DNA of 64,000 bases from Romboutsia lituseburensis (GCF_024723825.1 NZ_JANQBQ010000001.1:1674001-1738000), one strand, 5' to 3'. Counted from the stretch's first letter, positions 50,931 to 60,691 are shown. Notes: generated from the letters alone by a model not told the origin. A program made the numbers and translations.

Positions 50931-52397
50931 TTATTTATTTTTTAATTTTTCTACCCAAAAATCTGCATTTTCAATTCCTAGTTTGATAGGATCAAAGTTT
51001 ATATTTTCTCTAGGTATATTAGCTTTCTTTTGCTCTTCATAATCTTTGAGAGCTACTAATGCAGGTTTGGCTATTATCAATATAGCTATTATATTTAACC
51101 ATGCCATCATACCTACACCTATATCCCCCATTGCCCAAGCCAATGTTGCTGTTTTTATGCATCCATAATAAGTTGCACATAATAACACTATTTTTAAACC
51201 TACCATTACATATTTTTTCGAGTTGTCATTGCCTTTAAATATCTTTTTATATAAATAAGCTAAATTAACCTCTGCTATATAGTAATAAGCCATTAATGTT
51301 GTAAATGCAAAGAAGAATAATGCTATTGCTACGAAAGCTGCTCCAAATCCTGGTATTAATTTATCTACTGCTATCTGTGTAAATGCAGGGCCAAAATCTA
51401 CTCCTGGTAAATTTTCTACTATCATTTGACCTTTAGCATTCAATACATTATAACTTCCTGTCATTAATATCATAAATCCTGTTGCTGAACATACAAATAA
51501 TGTATCTACATATACTGAAAATGCTTGAACAAAACCTTGCTTAGCTGGATGACTAACTTCTGCAGCTGCAGCTGCTTGAGGTCCTGTTCCTTGACCTGCC
51601 TCATTTGAATAAACTCCACGTTTTACTCCCCATGCTATTGTTGACCCTATTATTCCTGCAAATGCTTGTTCTGATCCAAACGCAGATTTAAATATTAATG
51701 ATAATACATCTGGTAATTTCTCTATATTTACAAATATTATTACTAAAGCCATTAGTATATATGCAGCTCCCATAAATGGTACTATTAACTCTGCTGCTGA
51801 ACTAATTCTTTTTATACCACCAAATATTATAAGTGCCAATAATGCTACCACAAATATTCCAGCTATCCAAGTTTGCATTCCAAAAGCATTTTGCACTCCT
51901 ACTACTATTGAATTTGCTTGAACACCCGGTAAGAAAAATCCTGTTGCTAATACTGTCGCTACTGCAAATAGTATAGAGTACCATTTTAATCCCATACATT
52001 TTTCTATATAATAAGCTGGACCACCTCTATATTGCCCATCGTCTACTTCTTTATAAATTTGTGCCAGAGTAGATTCAACAAATGCTGAGCCTGCTCCCAA
52101 AAATGCTATTGCCCACATCCAAAATAGTGCTCCAGGTCCTCCCATCGCTATAGCCGTTGCAACTCCAGCTATATTTCCAGTTCCTATACGACCTGCTAAT
52201 GCTGTACATAAAGCTTGAAATGAAGATATTCCTTCTGCTGATTTTTCGCCTTTCACAAGTAAGATTACCATTTCTTTAATGTGTCTAACTTGTAAAAATC
52301 TAGTTCTAAGAGAAAAATAAACTCCTGCCCCTAAACAAAGCCCTATCAACCAATTACTCCAAATCACACTATTAATCGCATTAATCACAGATTCCAT
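50931..52397 (-). CDS. Sodium:alanine/glycine symporter (AgcS family), copy 1
   Basis: A 488-residue amino acid:cation symporter with about 10-11 membrane helices. AgcS signatures present are GRIGTGNIAGVATAIAMGGPGALFWMWAIAFLGAGSAFVE, KRGVYSNEAGQGTGPQAAAAAEVSHPAKQG and FAFTTLMAYYYIAEVN. It takes up alanine and/or glycine with sodium. It is a paralogue of the adjacent gene at 52692-54179 and carries conserved residues throughout. Each copy has its own terminator. Confidence 0.94.
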   Translation of the reverse strand: MESVINAINSVIWSNWLIGLCLGAGVYFSLRTRFLQVRHIKEMVILLVKGEKSAEGISSFQALCTALAGRIGTGNIAGVATAIAMGGPGALFWMWAIAFLGAGSAFVESTLAQIYKEVDDGQYRGGPAYYIEKCMGLKWYSILFAVATVLATGFFLPGVQANSIVVGVQNAFGMQTWIAGIFVVALLALIIFGGIKRISSAAELIVPFMGAAYILMALVIIFVNIEKLPDVLSLIFKSAFGSEQAFAGIIGSTIAWGVKRGVYSNEAGQGTGPQAAAAAEVSHPAKQGFVQAFSVYVDTLFVCSATGFMILMTGSYNVLNAKGQMIVENLPGVDFGPAFTQIAVDKLIPGFGAAFVAIALFFFAFTTLMAYYYIAEVNLAYLYKKIFKGNDNSKKYVMVGLKIVLLCATYYGCIKTATLAWAMGDIGVGMMAWLNIIAILIIAKPALVALKDYEEQKKANIPRENINFDPIKLGIENADFWVEKLKNK

Positions 52398-52647
52398 AAA
52401 CTATCCCCCTATATAATTTTTAGGAATTCATCCCAACTCAAAATAATTTTTATGATTCCTGGATTTAATTTCCTTAATAAATTATACTCATCTCCTATAT
52501 TTTTAGTGTGTTAAGCAATGGTTAAATATGTTAATATTTCATTAATTAGCATCATATATTTAAATAAACCTTAATCTTTTATTTATTTTTTCGTTAAGTA
52601 TATTAATTGCCTGTAAAATTTATAAAAACATATTATACATAAATATC

Positions 52648-52688
52648 AAAAGGCCCTTTAGTATAAAAATACACTAAAAAGCCCTTTT
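52648..52688 (-). terminator. Intrinsic terminator of the second AgcS-type gene
   Basis: Outer stem AAAAGG/CCTTTT, a small internal loop, then inner stem TTTAGT/ACTAAA. The last T of the outer arm is next to the stop codon of the second copy. Confidence 0.7.
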
Positions 52689-52691
52689 GAT

Positions 52692-54179
52692 TTATTTAAT
52701 ATTTTTTACTCTTTGTTTATTTCTTTCCACCCAGAAATCAGCATTTTCTATTCCTAATTTCTTAGGATCAAAATATATCTCCTCTCTAGGTACTCCAGAT
52801 TTTAATTGACTTTCATAATCTTTAAAGCACTTCATAGCTATATTTGATAAGCCAAGTATAGCTACTATATTAAGCCATGCCATACTTCCAACTCCTATAT
52901 CCCCTAATGTCCATGCTAGTGCTGCTGTTTTTACACAACCAAATGCTACTGCTCCTAGTAACACAATTCTTAATAAATTTATTCCTAATTTACTGCTACT
53001 TCCGCCTGTTATTTTCTTACATATATATGTTACGTTAACTTCAGCTATATAATAATATGCCATTAACGTTGTAAATGCAAAGAAGAATAATGCTATTGCT
53101 ACAAAAGCTTCCCCAAATCCTGGAATCAAGCTACTTACAGCAGTTTGAGTATATATAGGTCCTATCTCTGCTCCCGGAAGATTTTCTACTATCATAGCTC
53201 CACCTTCACCTATTACATTGTAGCTTCCTGTCATTAATATCATAAATCCTGTTGCTGAACATACAAATAATGTATCTACATATACTGAAAATGCTTGAAC
53301 TAAACCTTGCTTAGCTGGATGTGTTACTTCAGCTGCTGCTGCCGCTTGAGGTCCTGTTCCTTGACCAGCCTCATTTGAGTAAACTCCACGTTTTACTCCC
53401 CATGCTATTGTTGATCCTATTATTCCTGCAAATGCTTGTTCTGCTCCAAATGCAGATTTAAATATTAATGCTATTACATCTGGCAATTGTCCTATATTAA
53501 CAGCTATTATCACCAAAGACATTAATATATATAACCCACCCATAAAAGGTACTATTAATTCTGCAGCAGATCCAATTCTTTTTATTCCACCAAATATTAT
53601 AAGTGCTAATAAAATTACTAAAACTATAGCTATTATTTGAGGATTTATATTAAATGCATTTTTTACTGCTACAGCTATTGAATTAGATTGAACTCCTGGT
53701 AAAAATAGTCCTGTTGCTAATACTGTTGCTATTGCAAATAATATGCCATACCACTTAGAAAAAGTTGTATTTCCAAATCCTTTTTCAATATAATATGCTG
53801 GCCCTCCTCTATATTGTCCATCATGTTCTTCTTTATATATTTGAGCTAATGCAGATTCTGCAAATGCTGACCCTGCTCCTAAAAATGCTATTGCCCACAT
53901 CCAAAATAATGCTCCTGGACCTCCCATTGCTATAGCCGTTGCAACTCCGGCTATATTACCTGTTCCTATACGCCCTGCTAAAGCAGTACATAGTGCTTGA
54001 AATGAAGATATTCCCTCTGCTGATTTTTCTCCTTTAAATAACAATGTTACCATTTCTTTAATGTTTCTAACTTGTGAAAATCTGGTTCTAAAAGAAAAAT
54101 AAATTCCTGCACCTAAACATAAATATACAAGCCAATTACTCCAAATGACATTATTGATAGCATTAACAATTCCTTCCAT
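52692..54179 (-). CDS. Sodium:alanine/glycine symporter (AgcS family), copy 2
   Basis: A 495-residue paralogue of copy 1 with the same signatures (GRIGTGNIAGVATAIAMGG, RGVYSNEAGQGTGPQAAAAAEV). Most of the protein aligns without gaps; differences cluster in the loop after GPAYYIEK and in the C-terminal third. The DNA upstream holds two CodY-like boxes at a candidate promoter, which copy 1 lacks, so the copies are probably regulated differently. Start ATG follows GGAGGG. Confidence 0.94.
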   Translation of the reverse strand: MEGIVNAINNVIWSNWLVYLCLGAGIYFSFRTRFSQVRNIKEMVTLLFKGEKSAEGISSFQALCTALAGRIGTGNIAGVATAIAMGGPGALFWMWAIAFLGAGSAFAESALAQIYKEEHDGQYRGGPAYYIEKGFGNTTFSKWYGILFAIATVLATGLFLPGVQSNSIAVAVKNAFNINPQIIAIVLVILLALIIFGGIKRIGSAAELIVPFMGGLYILMSLVIIAVNIGQLPDVIALIFKSAFGAEQAFAGIIGSTIAWGVKRGVYSNEAGQGTGPQAAAAAEVTHPAKQGLVQAFSVYVDTLFVCSATGFMILMTGSYNVIGEGGAMIVENLPGAEIGPIYTQTAVSSLIPGFGEAFVAIALFFFAFTTLMAYYYIAEVNVTYICKKITGGSSSKLGINLLRIVLLGAVAFGCVKTAALAWTLGDIGVGSMAWLNIVAILGLSNIAMKCFKDYESQLKSGVPREEIYFDPKKLGIENADFWVERNKQRVKNIK

Positions 54180-54210
54180 AAGATACCCTCCTAGATAAAA
54201 TAATAAAATT

Positions 54211-54347
54211 GAGATTAAATATATATTTCTTTATAAGTACGTTTAAAACTTAATCTCTTCAAAATAATAATTCAATAAAAATTTAATTACACCTTTTTAT
54301 TTTTTCAATTTTCTGAATTTTAAAATCGTAAATATATTCTGAAAATT
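54211..54347 (-). promoter_or_regulatory. Regulatory region of AgcS copy 2: CodY-like boxes, promoter and leader hairpin
   Basis: Two 15-mers differ from the CodY consensus AATTTTCWGAAAATT at two positions each: AATTTTCTGAATTTT (54307-54321) and TATATTCTGAAAATT (54333-54347). A minus-strand promoter TTGAAA-N17-TAAATT (-35 at 54303-54308) partly overlaps the first box. Downstream, GAGATTAA/TTAATCTC (54211-54218 and 54250-54257) can close a long-loop hairpin in the leader. CodY represses amino-acid uptake genes when branched-chain amino acids and GTP are plentiful. All are predictions by eye. Confidence 0.5.
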
Positions 54348-54483
54348 AAAATTATATCAAAGTATATAAATAAAATATATATTAATATACTATAATATTA
54401 TACAAATTTAAGCTCCATTATAATAAAAAATTTATTTATATATCTAATGATTATCTATTAAATCAATATTGTATTAGGTAATA
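54348..54483. other. Gene-free AT-rich stretch
   Basis: Nothing supported between the AgcS copy 2 regulatory region and the spoIVA terminator. Confidence 0.6.
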
Positions 54484-54524
54484 AAAAAAGGTTAATTTTA
54501 TATTATAAAAAATTAACCTTTTTT
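54484..54524 (-). terminator. Intrinsic terminator of spoIVA
   Basis: Perfect 16-bp stem AAAAAAGGTTAATTTT and complement with a 9-nt loop, just after the spoIVA stop codon, with T runs. Confidence 0.93.
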
Positions 54525-54529
54525 CCTTA

Positions 54530-56002
54530 CTATAACAAAATAGTTATTATATTCATACTACCTTCATTTATGATTTTTTGTAATGTTTTTTGTATTTTTA
54601 TTCTTATTTCTTCTGGCATAGTATATAACTTACTTTGTAGTTGTTCTTTAACTAAATCATGTAATGATTTTCCAAACATATTTGATGACCATATTTCACT
54701 TGGATTTTGCTCAAACTCATCTTGTAAGTACTTAACCATCTCTTCTCCTTGATTTTGGCTTCCAACTATAGGAGATATTTCAGTTGATATGTCTGCTTTT
54801 ATAATATGAAGAGAAGGAGCATTAGCTCTTAATTTAACACCATATTGTTTTCCTTGTTTTATTATTTCTGGTTCTTCTAAGCTAAGTTCTTCTAATGATG
54901 GTGCTACAACACCATATCCCTTAGTCTTAGCATCTATTAAAGCAGACTCTATTTTATCATACTCATTTTTAACTCTTGATAATTTAGTTACAAGACTTAA
55001 TAATTGATGATCTCCTTCTATCTTAAATCCACTTTTTTCTTCTAAAACATTATAGAATAATCCTTGTTTAGCTGCTAAATCTATAGTTATTACACCTTCA
55101 CCAAGCTCAACATTGTCTACCGAAGTATCCTCTAAAAACTCCAACTCAGAAAATCCTTCCACAATCGCATTTATATCTCTTATTTTGCCTATCTCTGCTA
55201 TACTTTCTTTTAATGCGAATATTATATTATTTTTTACCCAATGGTTTGTTTCTAGGCCTTCTATCCATTCTGGTAAGTTTATTCTTATTTCATTTAATGG
55301 AAAATCATAAAGTACTGTTTCCATAACATTTTCTATATCTTCTTCGTCCATAGCTAAAACATTTAATGGAACTATAGGTGCATCATACTTTTCTTCTAAT
55401 TCTGCTCTCAATAGTTCAGTTTCTTCACTATCAGGGTCTAATGTATTTAATACAATTGCAAATGGCTTGTTAAGTGATTTTAATTCAGATATAACTCTCT
55501 CTTCAGCTGAAAGATAATTGCCTCTATCTATTCCAGTTACTGATCCATCTGTAAGTACTACTATACCTAAAGTAGAATGATCTCTTATAACTTTTTTAGT
55601 TCCTATTTCTGCTGCTTGTTCAAATGTCATAGCTTCTTGTGACCATGGTGTCGAAACTAATCTTTGTTTTCCATCTTCTTCATGGCCTAAAGCCCCATCT
55701 ACTATGTATCCTACACAATCAACCATTCTAACTTTTAAAGATACTGTGTCTCTTATTTTTATTTCCACTCCATCTGCTGGAACAAATTTTGGCTCAACTG
55801 TCATAATAGTTTTCCCTGATCCACTTTGTGGTATTTCATCCTGAGTTCTTTCTCTTTTGAAATCATTCTCTATGTTTGGTAATACTAATTTTTCCATAAA
55901 CTTTCTTATAAATGTAGATTTTCCTGTTCTCACAGGTCCTACTACACCAATATATATATCTCCCTGTGTTCTTTTTGCTATGTCTTCATATATGTTGTTC
56001 AT
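54530..56002 (-). CDS. spoIVA: Stage IV sporulation protein A (SpoIVA), coat morphogenetic ATPase
   Basis: The cytoskeletal ATPase that polymerises on the outer forespore membrane and anchors the spore coat; SpoVM, encoded at 11525-11602, tethers it. It has 490 residues: N-terminal TRAFAC-class NTPase domain with Walker A GPVRTGKST (residues 22-30), VDCVGYIVDGA, and a sensor region with DGSVTGI, then a middle domain and a C-terminal domain ending in INEGSMNIITILL. The start is the ATG at 56002, which gives the family N-terminus MNNIYEDIA; an earlier ATG contains the GGAGGGG ribosome-binding site and is rejected. Mother-cell (sigma-E) expression is expected from the family. Confidence 0.97.
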   Translation of the reverse strand: MNNIYEDIAKRTQGDIYIGVVGPVRTGKSTFIRKFMEKLVLPNIENDFKRERTQDEIPQSGSGKTIMTVEPKFVPADGVEIKIRDTVSLKVRMVDCVGYIVDGALGHEEDGKQRLVSTPWSQEAMTFEQAAEIGTKKVIRDHSTLGIVVLTDGSVTGIDRGNYLSAEERVISELKSLNKPFAIVLNTLDPDSEETELLRAELEEKYDAPIVPLNVLAMDEEDIENVMETVLYDFPLNEIRINLPEWIEGLETNHWVKNNIIFALKESIAEIGKIRDINAIVEGFSELEFLEDTSVDNVELGEGVITIDLAAKQGLFYNVLEEKSGFKIEGDHQLLSLVTKLSRVKNEYDKIESALIDAKTKGYGVVAPSLEELSLEEPEIIKQGKQYGVKLRANAPSLHIIKADISTEISPIVGSQNQGEEMVKYLQDEFEQNPSEIWSSNMFGKSLHDLVKEQLQSKLYTMPEEIRIKIQKTLQKIINEGSMNIITILL

Positions 56003-56206
56003 TAAATTCCCCTCCTGCATATAGTTTCTTAATAAATTATATTTAGGATTTAGGACTATTATTACTAATAATTTTATTTTATTTTAAATATTAAAGTAAA
56101 TTTTATCTTAATTTTATAAAGAAAATTTAATTATATAAAATTTAAAATAGATTATTACATAAAAAACTTAATTATTTTATTTATAAAAAATTTACTTTAA
56201 TCATAT

Positions 56207-56236
56207 GAAAAAAAGCTAGGATTAAAATCCTAGCTT
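56207..56236 (-). terminator. Intrinsic terminator of gpsA
   Basis: A stem AAGCTAGGATT / AATCCTAGCTT overlapping the gpsA stop codon, followed on the minus strand by a T run. Confidence 0.9.
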
Positions 56237-57244
56237 ATCTTCAACTACTTCTTCCATTTCATGAGTTTTGTTTCGCATCATCAATTCTATCACTACTTCA
56301 TTTGGATTTAACCCATTATGTAATACTGAATATATTGCATTAGTTATCGGCATATCTATTTTAAAATCTTTAGCCACTTCATGTGCTACCTCTGTAGCTG
56401 TAATTCCCTCGACTACCATTTTTACTTCTTTTAATGTTTCATCTAAAGTTTTACCTTGACCTATTAGTATACCGGCTCTTCTATTTCTACTGTGCATACT
56501 CGTACAAGTAACTATTAGATCACCTATACCTGAAAGTCCTGCAAAAGTAGATGAATTAGCACCCATTGCTTGACCTAGCCTTCCGATTTCTCTAATTCCT
56601 CTAGTCATCAAAGCTGCCTTAGCATTATCACCATATCCTAATCCATCACATATACCAGCTCCAAAGGCTATTATATTCTTTAAAGCTCCACCTAATTCAA
56701 CACCTACTATATCAGGATTTGTATATACTCTAAACTTAGGGCTCATAAATATGTCCTGAACACTTTGAGCTATTTCTAAATCCTTAGATGCTACTACAAC
56801 TGTTGTAGGTATATCCTTAGCTACTTCCTCTGCATGTGATGGACCAGATAATGTTACATATGGATTATTTGGTAACTCTTGCTCACATACTTCCGATAGT
56901 CTAAGCCCAGTTCCTTTTTCAAGTCCTTTTGCAACATCAACAATTATCTGGTCATCTTTAACAAATGTTTTTATTTGTTTACAAACACTTCTTATTGCTT
57001 GTGATGGCACTGCTAATACTATTATCTTACTATCTTTTATTGCCTCTTCTATGTCTGTAGTTAATGTTATGTTATTTGGAAACAATACTCCAGGCAAATA
57101 GTCTATATTTTCTCTTGTTCTATTTATCTTTTCAGCTTGTTCTTCACTTAAAGTCCACATATTTACTTGATAGCCTTTTTTAGCTAGTACAAGTCCTAAT
57201 GCACTTCCCCAGCTTCCAGCTCCTAGTATACATAATTTTTCCAT
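56222..57244 (-). CDS. gpsA: Glycerol-3-phosphate dehydrogenase [NAD(P)+]
   Basis: Reduces dihydroxyacetone phosphate to glycerol 3-phosphate, the backbone for phospholipids. It has 340 residues with the Rossmann motif ILGAGSWGSALG at the start, VVDVAKGLE, and GGALKNIIAFGAGICDGLGYGDNAKAA with the catalytic Lys. It is directly after plsY, which uses its product. The DUF512-der-plsY-gpsA unit ends here. Confidence 0.97.
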   Translation of the reverse strand: MEKLCILGAGSWGSALGLVLAKKGYQVNMWTLSEEQAEKINRTRENIDYLPGVLFPNNITLTTDIEEAIKDSKIIVLAVPSQAIRSVCKQIKTFVKDDQIIVDVAKGLEKGTGLRLSEVCEQELPNNPYVTLSGPSHAEEVAKDIPTTVVVASKDLEIAQSVQDIFMSPKFRVYTNPDIVGVELGGALKNIIAFGAGICDGLGYGDNAKAALMTRGIREIGRLGQAMGANSSTFAGLSGIGDLIVTCTSMHSRNRRAGILIGQGKTLDETLKEVKMVVEGITATEVAHEVAKDFKIDMPITNAIYSVLHNGLNPNEVVIELMMRNKTHEMEEVVEDKLGF

Positions 57245-57270
57245 TTAAAACACCACCTAACCATGCTAAA

Positions 57271-57879
57271 TTATTCTTTTTTTTGACCTATCTTTCTCTC
57301 AGTTCCTTTTAATAATCTTTTTATATTTTCTCTGTGAGTATATATAACTGATATAGTTAAAAATAATGTAACCAATAGACCTTTTTTATTATTTAAAAAC
57401 ATCATAAATATAGGAGACATTGATATACCTAATACTGAACCTAACGATACATATTTAGTTACAGCTACAATTATTAAGAATATACCAAAGCAAGTTAATG
57501 CTATTATAGGATTTACAGCAATCATAGCTCCTAAAGATGTAGCCACGCCTTTGCCCCCTCTAAAACCTAAGAATGCAGGCCAATTATGACCACATACAAC
57601 ACCTATAACAGCTATATATCCAGATGTAACCACATCAATTCCTGTAAATCTTGCTACAATTTGTGCTATAAATACAGCAATCATACCCTTCAATAAATCT
57701 CCTAAAAATGTAATTGCTCCTGCCTTTTTACCAAGAGTTCTTAGCACATTTGTTGATCCTGCATTACCAGAACCTTGAGTTCTTATATCAACACCAATCA
57801 TTTTTTTAGCTACTAAATAAGACGTTGATATATTTCCTAAAAGATAGGCAATTATAATAATTAATATATAGCTAAGCAT
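57271..57879 (-). CDS. plsY: Acyl-phosphate:glycerol-3-phosphate acyltransferase PlsY
   Basis: Makes lysophosphatidic acid from acyl-phosphate and glycerol 3-phosphate in the membrane. It has 202 residues and five membrane helices. The three motifs are SGNAGSTNVLRTLGKKAG (acyl-phosphate/phosphate loop), GHNWPAFLGFRGGKGVATSLG, and the later THRENIKRLLKGTE. It sits between der (24 nt) and gpsA (26 nt), so two successive lipid-synthesis steps are co-transcribed. Confidence 0.96.
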   Translation of the reverse strand: MLSYILIIIIAYLLGNISTSYLVAKKMIGVDIRTQGSGNAGSTNVLRTLGKKAGAITFLGDLLKGMIAVFIAQIVARFTGIDVVTSGYIAVIGVVCGHNWPAFLGFRGGKGVATSLGAMIAVNPIIALTCFGIFLIIVAVTKYVSLGSVLGISMSPIFMMFLNNKKGLLVTLFLTISVIYTHRENIKRLLKGTERKIGQKKE

Positions 57880-57903
57880 ATTAATCCCCCTTAGGTAGTT
57901 TTA

Positions 57904-59229
57904 TTAACCTCTATTTTTTTCTCTGTACTCAAATTGTACTGGTGTACCTTCAAATCCAAAGTTTTCTCTTATCTTATTTTCAAGATATCTTTGATATGAG
58001 AAGTGAGTTAACTTTTTATCGTTTATAAATAATGTAAATTTAGGTGGCTTAACTCCAGTTTGAGATCCATAATAAATCTTTAATCTCTTTCCTTTATCTG
58101 ATGGTGGTTGATTTAACATTACAGCTTCACCAATTACATCATTTAATGCTGAAGTAGATACTCTTTTAGCATGTTCACTTGCTACATATTCTGCTACTTC
58201 TAATACTTTACTCATTCTTTGATTAGTTTTAGCTGATACAAATACCACTGGTGCATACATCATGAATGGGAACTTTTCTTTTATATCCTTAGTATAATTA
58301 CCTAAAGTTTTATTATCTTTTTCTATTAAGTCCCACTTATTTACTACGAATACACAAGCCTTACCTTCATCGTGTGCTATACCTGCAACTTTTGTATCTT
58401 GTTCTGTAATTCCTTCTGCAGCATCTATTACTATTAAAACAACGTCTGCTCTGTCAACAGCTGCCATAGATCTTATTACACTGTATTTCTCTACAGATTC
58501 GTATATTTTGCTTTTTCTTCTTAATCCAGCAGTATCTATAAGAAGGAATTTTTGTCCATTCTTTTCTACATAAGTATCTACTGCATCTCTTGTTGTACCC
58601 GCTATAGGACTTACTATAACTCTTTCTTCTCCTAATATATTATTAAGTATTGAACTTTTTCCTGCATTAGGCTTTCCAGTTATAGCAACTCTTATTATAT
58701 CTTCGTCATACTCAGTGTTTAATCCTTCTGGAAAATTCTGAATAACTTCATCTAGTAAATCTCCAAGTCCCATACTATTTGCACTTGATATTGCATATGG
58801 CACTCCAAGTCCTAACTCATAGAAATCATAAACATTATCGAATTGACTTTGGCTATCTATTTTATTAACTACTAATATTACAGGTTTGTTAGTCTTTCTA
58901 AGTATTTGTGCTACTTCTCTATCTGCTGGTGTTAATCCTGACTTTCCGTCAACTACAAAAAGTACGATGTGAGCCATATCCATAGCAAGCATAGCTTGAT
59001 TTCTCATATGAGATAATATTATATCTCCATTTTCTGGCTCAATACCTCCAGTATCTATTAATGTGAAATATCTGTTTAACCATTCCACCTCTGTAAATAT
59101 TCTATCTCTAGTAACGCCAGGAGTATCTTCTACTATAGATATTCTTTTTCCTGCTAATTTATTAAATAATGTTGATTTTCCAACATTCGGTCTTCCTACT
59201 ACTGCAACAATCGGTCTGTTATCGCTCAT
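57904..59229 (-). CDS. der: Ribosome biogenesis GTPase Der (EngA)
   Basis: An essential 50S assembly GTPase with two G domains. It has 441 residues. G domain 1 has GRPNVGKSTLFN (residues about 10-21) and DTGGIE; G domain 2 has GKPNAGKSSILN (about 186-197) and DTAGLRRKSKI. Each has an NKxD (NKID, NKWD). A C-terminal KH-like domain (about 355-441) follows. It is 26 nt after the DUF512 gene. Confidence 0.97.
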   Translation of the reverse strand: MSDNRPIVAVVGRPNVGKSTLFNKLAGKRISIVEDTPGVTRDRIFTEVEWLNRYFTLIDTGGIEPENGDIILSHMRNQAMLAMDMAHIVLFVVDGKSGLTPADREVAQILRKTNKPVILVVNKIDSQSQFDNVYDFYELGLGVPYAISSANSMGLGDLLDEVIQNFPEGLNTEYDEDIIRVAITGKPNAGKSSILNNILGEERVIVSPIAGTTRDAVDTYVEKNGQKFLLIDTAGLRRKSKIYESVEKYSVIRSMAAVDRADVVLIVIDAAEGITEQDTKVAGIAHDEGKACVFVVNKWDLIEKDNKTLGNYTKDIKEKFPFMMYAPVVFVSAKTNQRMSKVLEVAEYVASEHAKRVSTSALNDVIGEAVMLNQPPSDKGKRLKIYYGSQTGVKPPKFTLFINDKKLTHFSYQRYLENKIRENFGFEGTPVQFEYREKNRG

Positions 59230-59255
59230 AATATTCTCCTTTCACCTTTAAAAAT

Positions 59256-60584
59256 TTATTTTAATATTTTATCTATAAAGTCACACCCTTCATTTAAGCA
59301 TGGTACAACTTCTATGTTCATTGTCTTTTGTAACTCATCTAAAGTTATATTATCTAGGAATATTTCCTCGTCTGCTTTAAGCATACTTCTTGGTATATAT
59401 AAAGTTTCGCCTAAGTCTTTATCTTTCAATTGTTCTATAATATCTGTAGCTGTTATTAGTCCTGAAACTGTTATTGTCTCTCCAAAAAAATCATTCACAA
59501 TTTTAAACACATTGATTTCTACATCTTTACATGTATTCATAATTTCATCTGCCATTTGTTTTATAAATTCAAATGCTGAATGACCTGTTGCTATAGATAT
59601 TTTCTTTTTTCTCATTCTCTGTGCTTGAGAAATTGTTATTAAATGTTCTTGTATTTCTCTTTCAAGCTTACTTATCATACCTACACCATTTTCAAATTGT
59701 ATAAATCCTTCATATTTATCATATTCTAATAATTTTCTATTAGCTATAATATAAAATTCATCTGATAAAAAGGCAAATCTTGTACCTATTTTATCTAGAT
59801 ATATCTTTTGAATATTTTGTATTTGGTCGATAGTTTCATTTGCTGTCTTTTCATTAAATATATCTAAATTAGGTAAATGGCTTCTGTGTTTAGTAATTCC
59901 AACCGGAACAATTGCCGCACTATTTACATATGGATATAATTTTTCTAAATCACTTATAGTTCTTGTTAATTCTTCTTTGTCATTATATCCGGGACATAAT
60001 ACAATTTGACAATTCATTTGAATCTGTGCATCTGCAAGTCTTTGCATTATACTATATAATTTCCCTGCAAATCTATTATTTATCATTTTCTGTCTTAACT
60101 CAGGATTAGTCGTATGTACAGATATATTTATAGGGCTTATTCTATACTTAATTATATTATCTATATCTTCTTCACTCATATTAGTAAGTGTTACAAAGTT
60201 TCCTTGTAAAAATGATAGTCTTGAATCATCATCTTTAAAATAAAGAGTTTCTCTCATCCCTTTAGGAAGTTGATCTATAAAACAAAATACACATTTATTT
60301 CTACAACTTTTTGCTTGGTCTATTATAGGATTTGTAAATTCAATTCCTAAATCATCATCATAATCCTTTTCTATTTCATATATATATATTTCTCCGTTGA
60401 TTTTTTTTATTTCAACTTCTAAATACTCATCACTCAGTAAAAATCTATACTCTATTATATCATTTATAGTTTGCCCATTTATAGACATAAGTAAATCTCC
60501 AACTTCAATGCCTAATTCATCAGCAATACTATTTTTATATACTTTACTAATTACATTATTTATATTTTTAACATTTACTTCCAT
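59256..60584 (-). CDS. DUF512 family protein: PDZ plus radical SAM-like domain
   Basis: A 442-residue protein of unknown reaction. An N-terminal PDZ-like segment (about 10-65, VYKNSIADELGIEVGDLLMSINGQ) is followed by a Cx3Cx2C cluster motif CRNKCVFCFIDQLPKG (about residue 93), as in radical SAM enzymes, and the C-terminal DUF512 region with IATGHSAFEFI and the DALGLITxxD-like VSGLITATDII. The combination is found in Firmicutes and Cyanobacteria and is often upstream of der, as here. Start ATG at 60584. Confidence 0.88.
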   Translation of the reverse strand: MEVNVKNINNVISKVYKNSIADELGIEVGDLLMSINGQTINDIIEYRFLLSDEYLEVEIKKINGEIYIYEIEKDYDDDLGIEFTNPIIDQAKSCRNKCVFCFIDQLPKGMRETLYFKDDDSRLSFLQGNFVTLTNMSEEDIDNIIKYRISPINISVHTTNPELRQKMINNRFAGKLYSIMQRLADAQIQMNCQIVLCPGYNDKEELTRTISDLEKLYPYVNSAAIVPVGITKHRSHLPNLDIFNEKTANETIDQIQNIQKIYLDKIGTRFAFLSDEFYIIANRKLLEYDKYEGFIQFENGVGMISKLEREIQEHLITISQAQRMRKKKISIATGHSAFEFIKQMADEIMNTCKDVEINVFKIVNDFFGETITVSGLITATDIIEQLKDKDLGETLYIPRSMLKADEEIFLDNITLDELQKTMNIEVVPCLNEGCDFIDKILK

Positions 60585-60667
60585 ATATTATCACCACTTT
60601 TCTTTAGTAAATACATCATATTATAATACCATGTTTTGATAAATATAGTCAATATTCCCTATAATTC

Positions 60668-60691
60668 AAAAGGTACCTAAAGGTACCTTTT
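60668..60691 (-). terminator. Intrinsic terminator of the YIEGIA unit
   Basis: An inverted repeat AAAAGGTACCT / AGGTACCTTTT overlapping the stop codon of the capping gene. Confidence 0.83.

Noticed and set aside
50931-54179. Tandem AgcS genes as a mobile-element duplication
   Set aside because: No transposase, no flanking direct repeats and each copy has its own terminator; an old tandem duplication explains it.
56003-56020. Longer SpoIVA start
   Set aside because: The extra ATG contains the GGAGGGG ribosome-binding site for the ATG at 56002, and the family N-terminus begins there.
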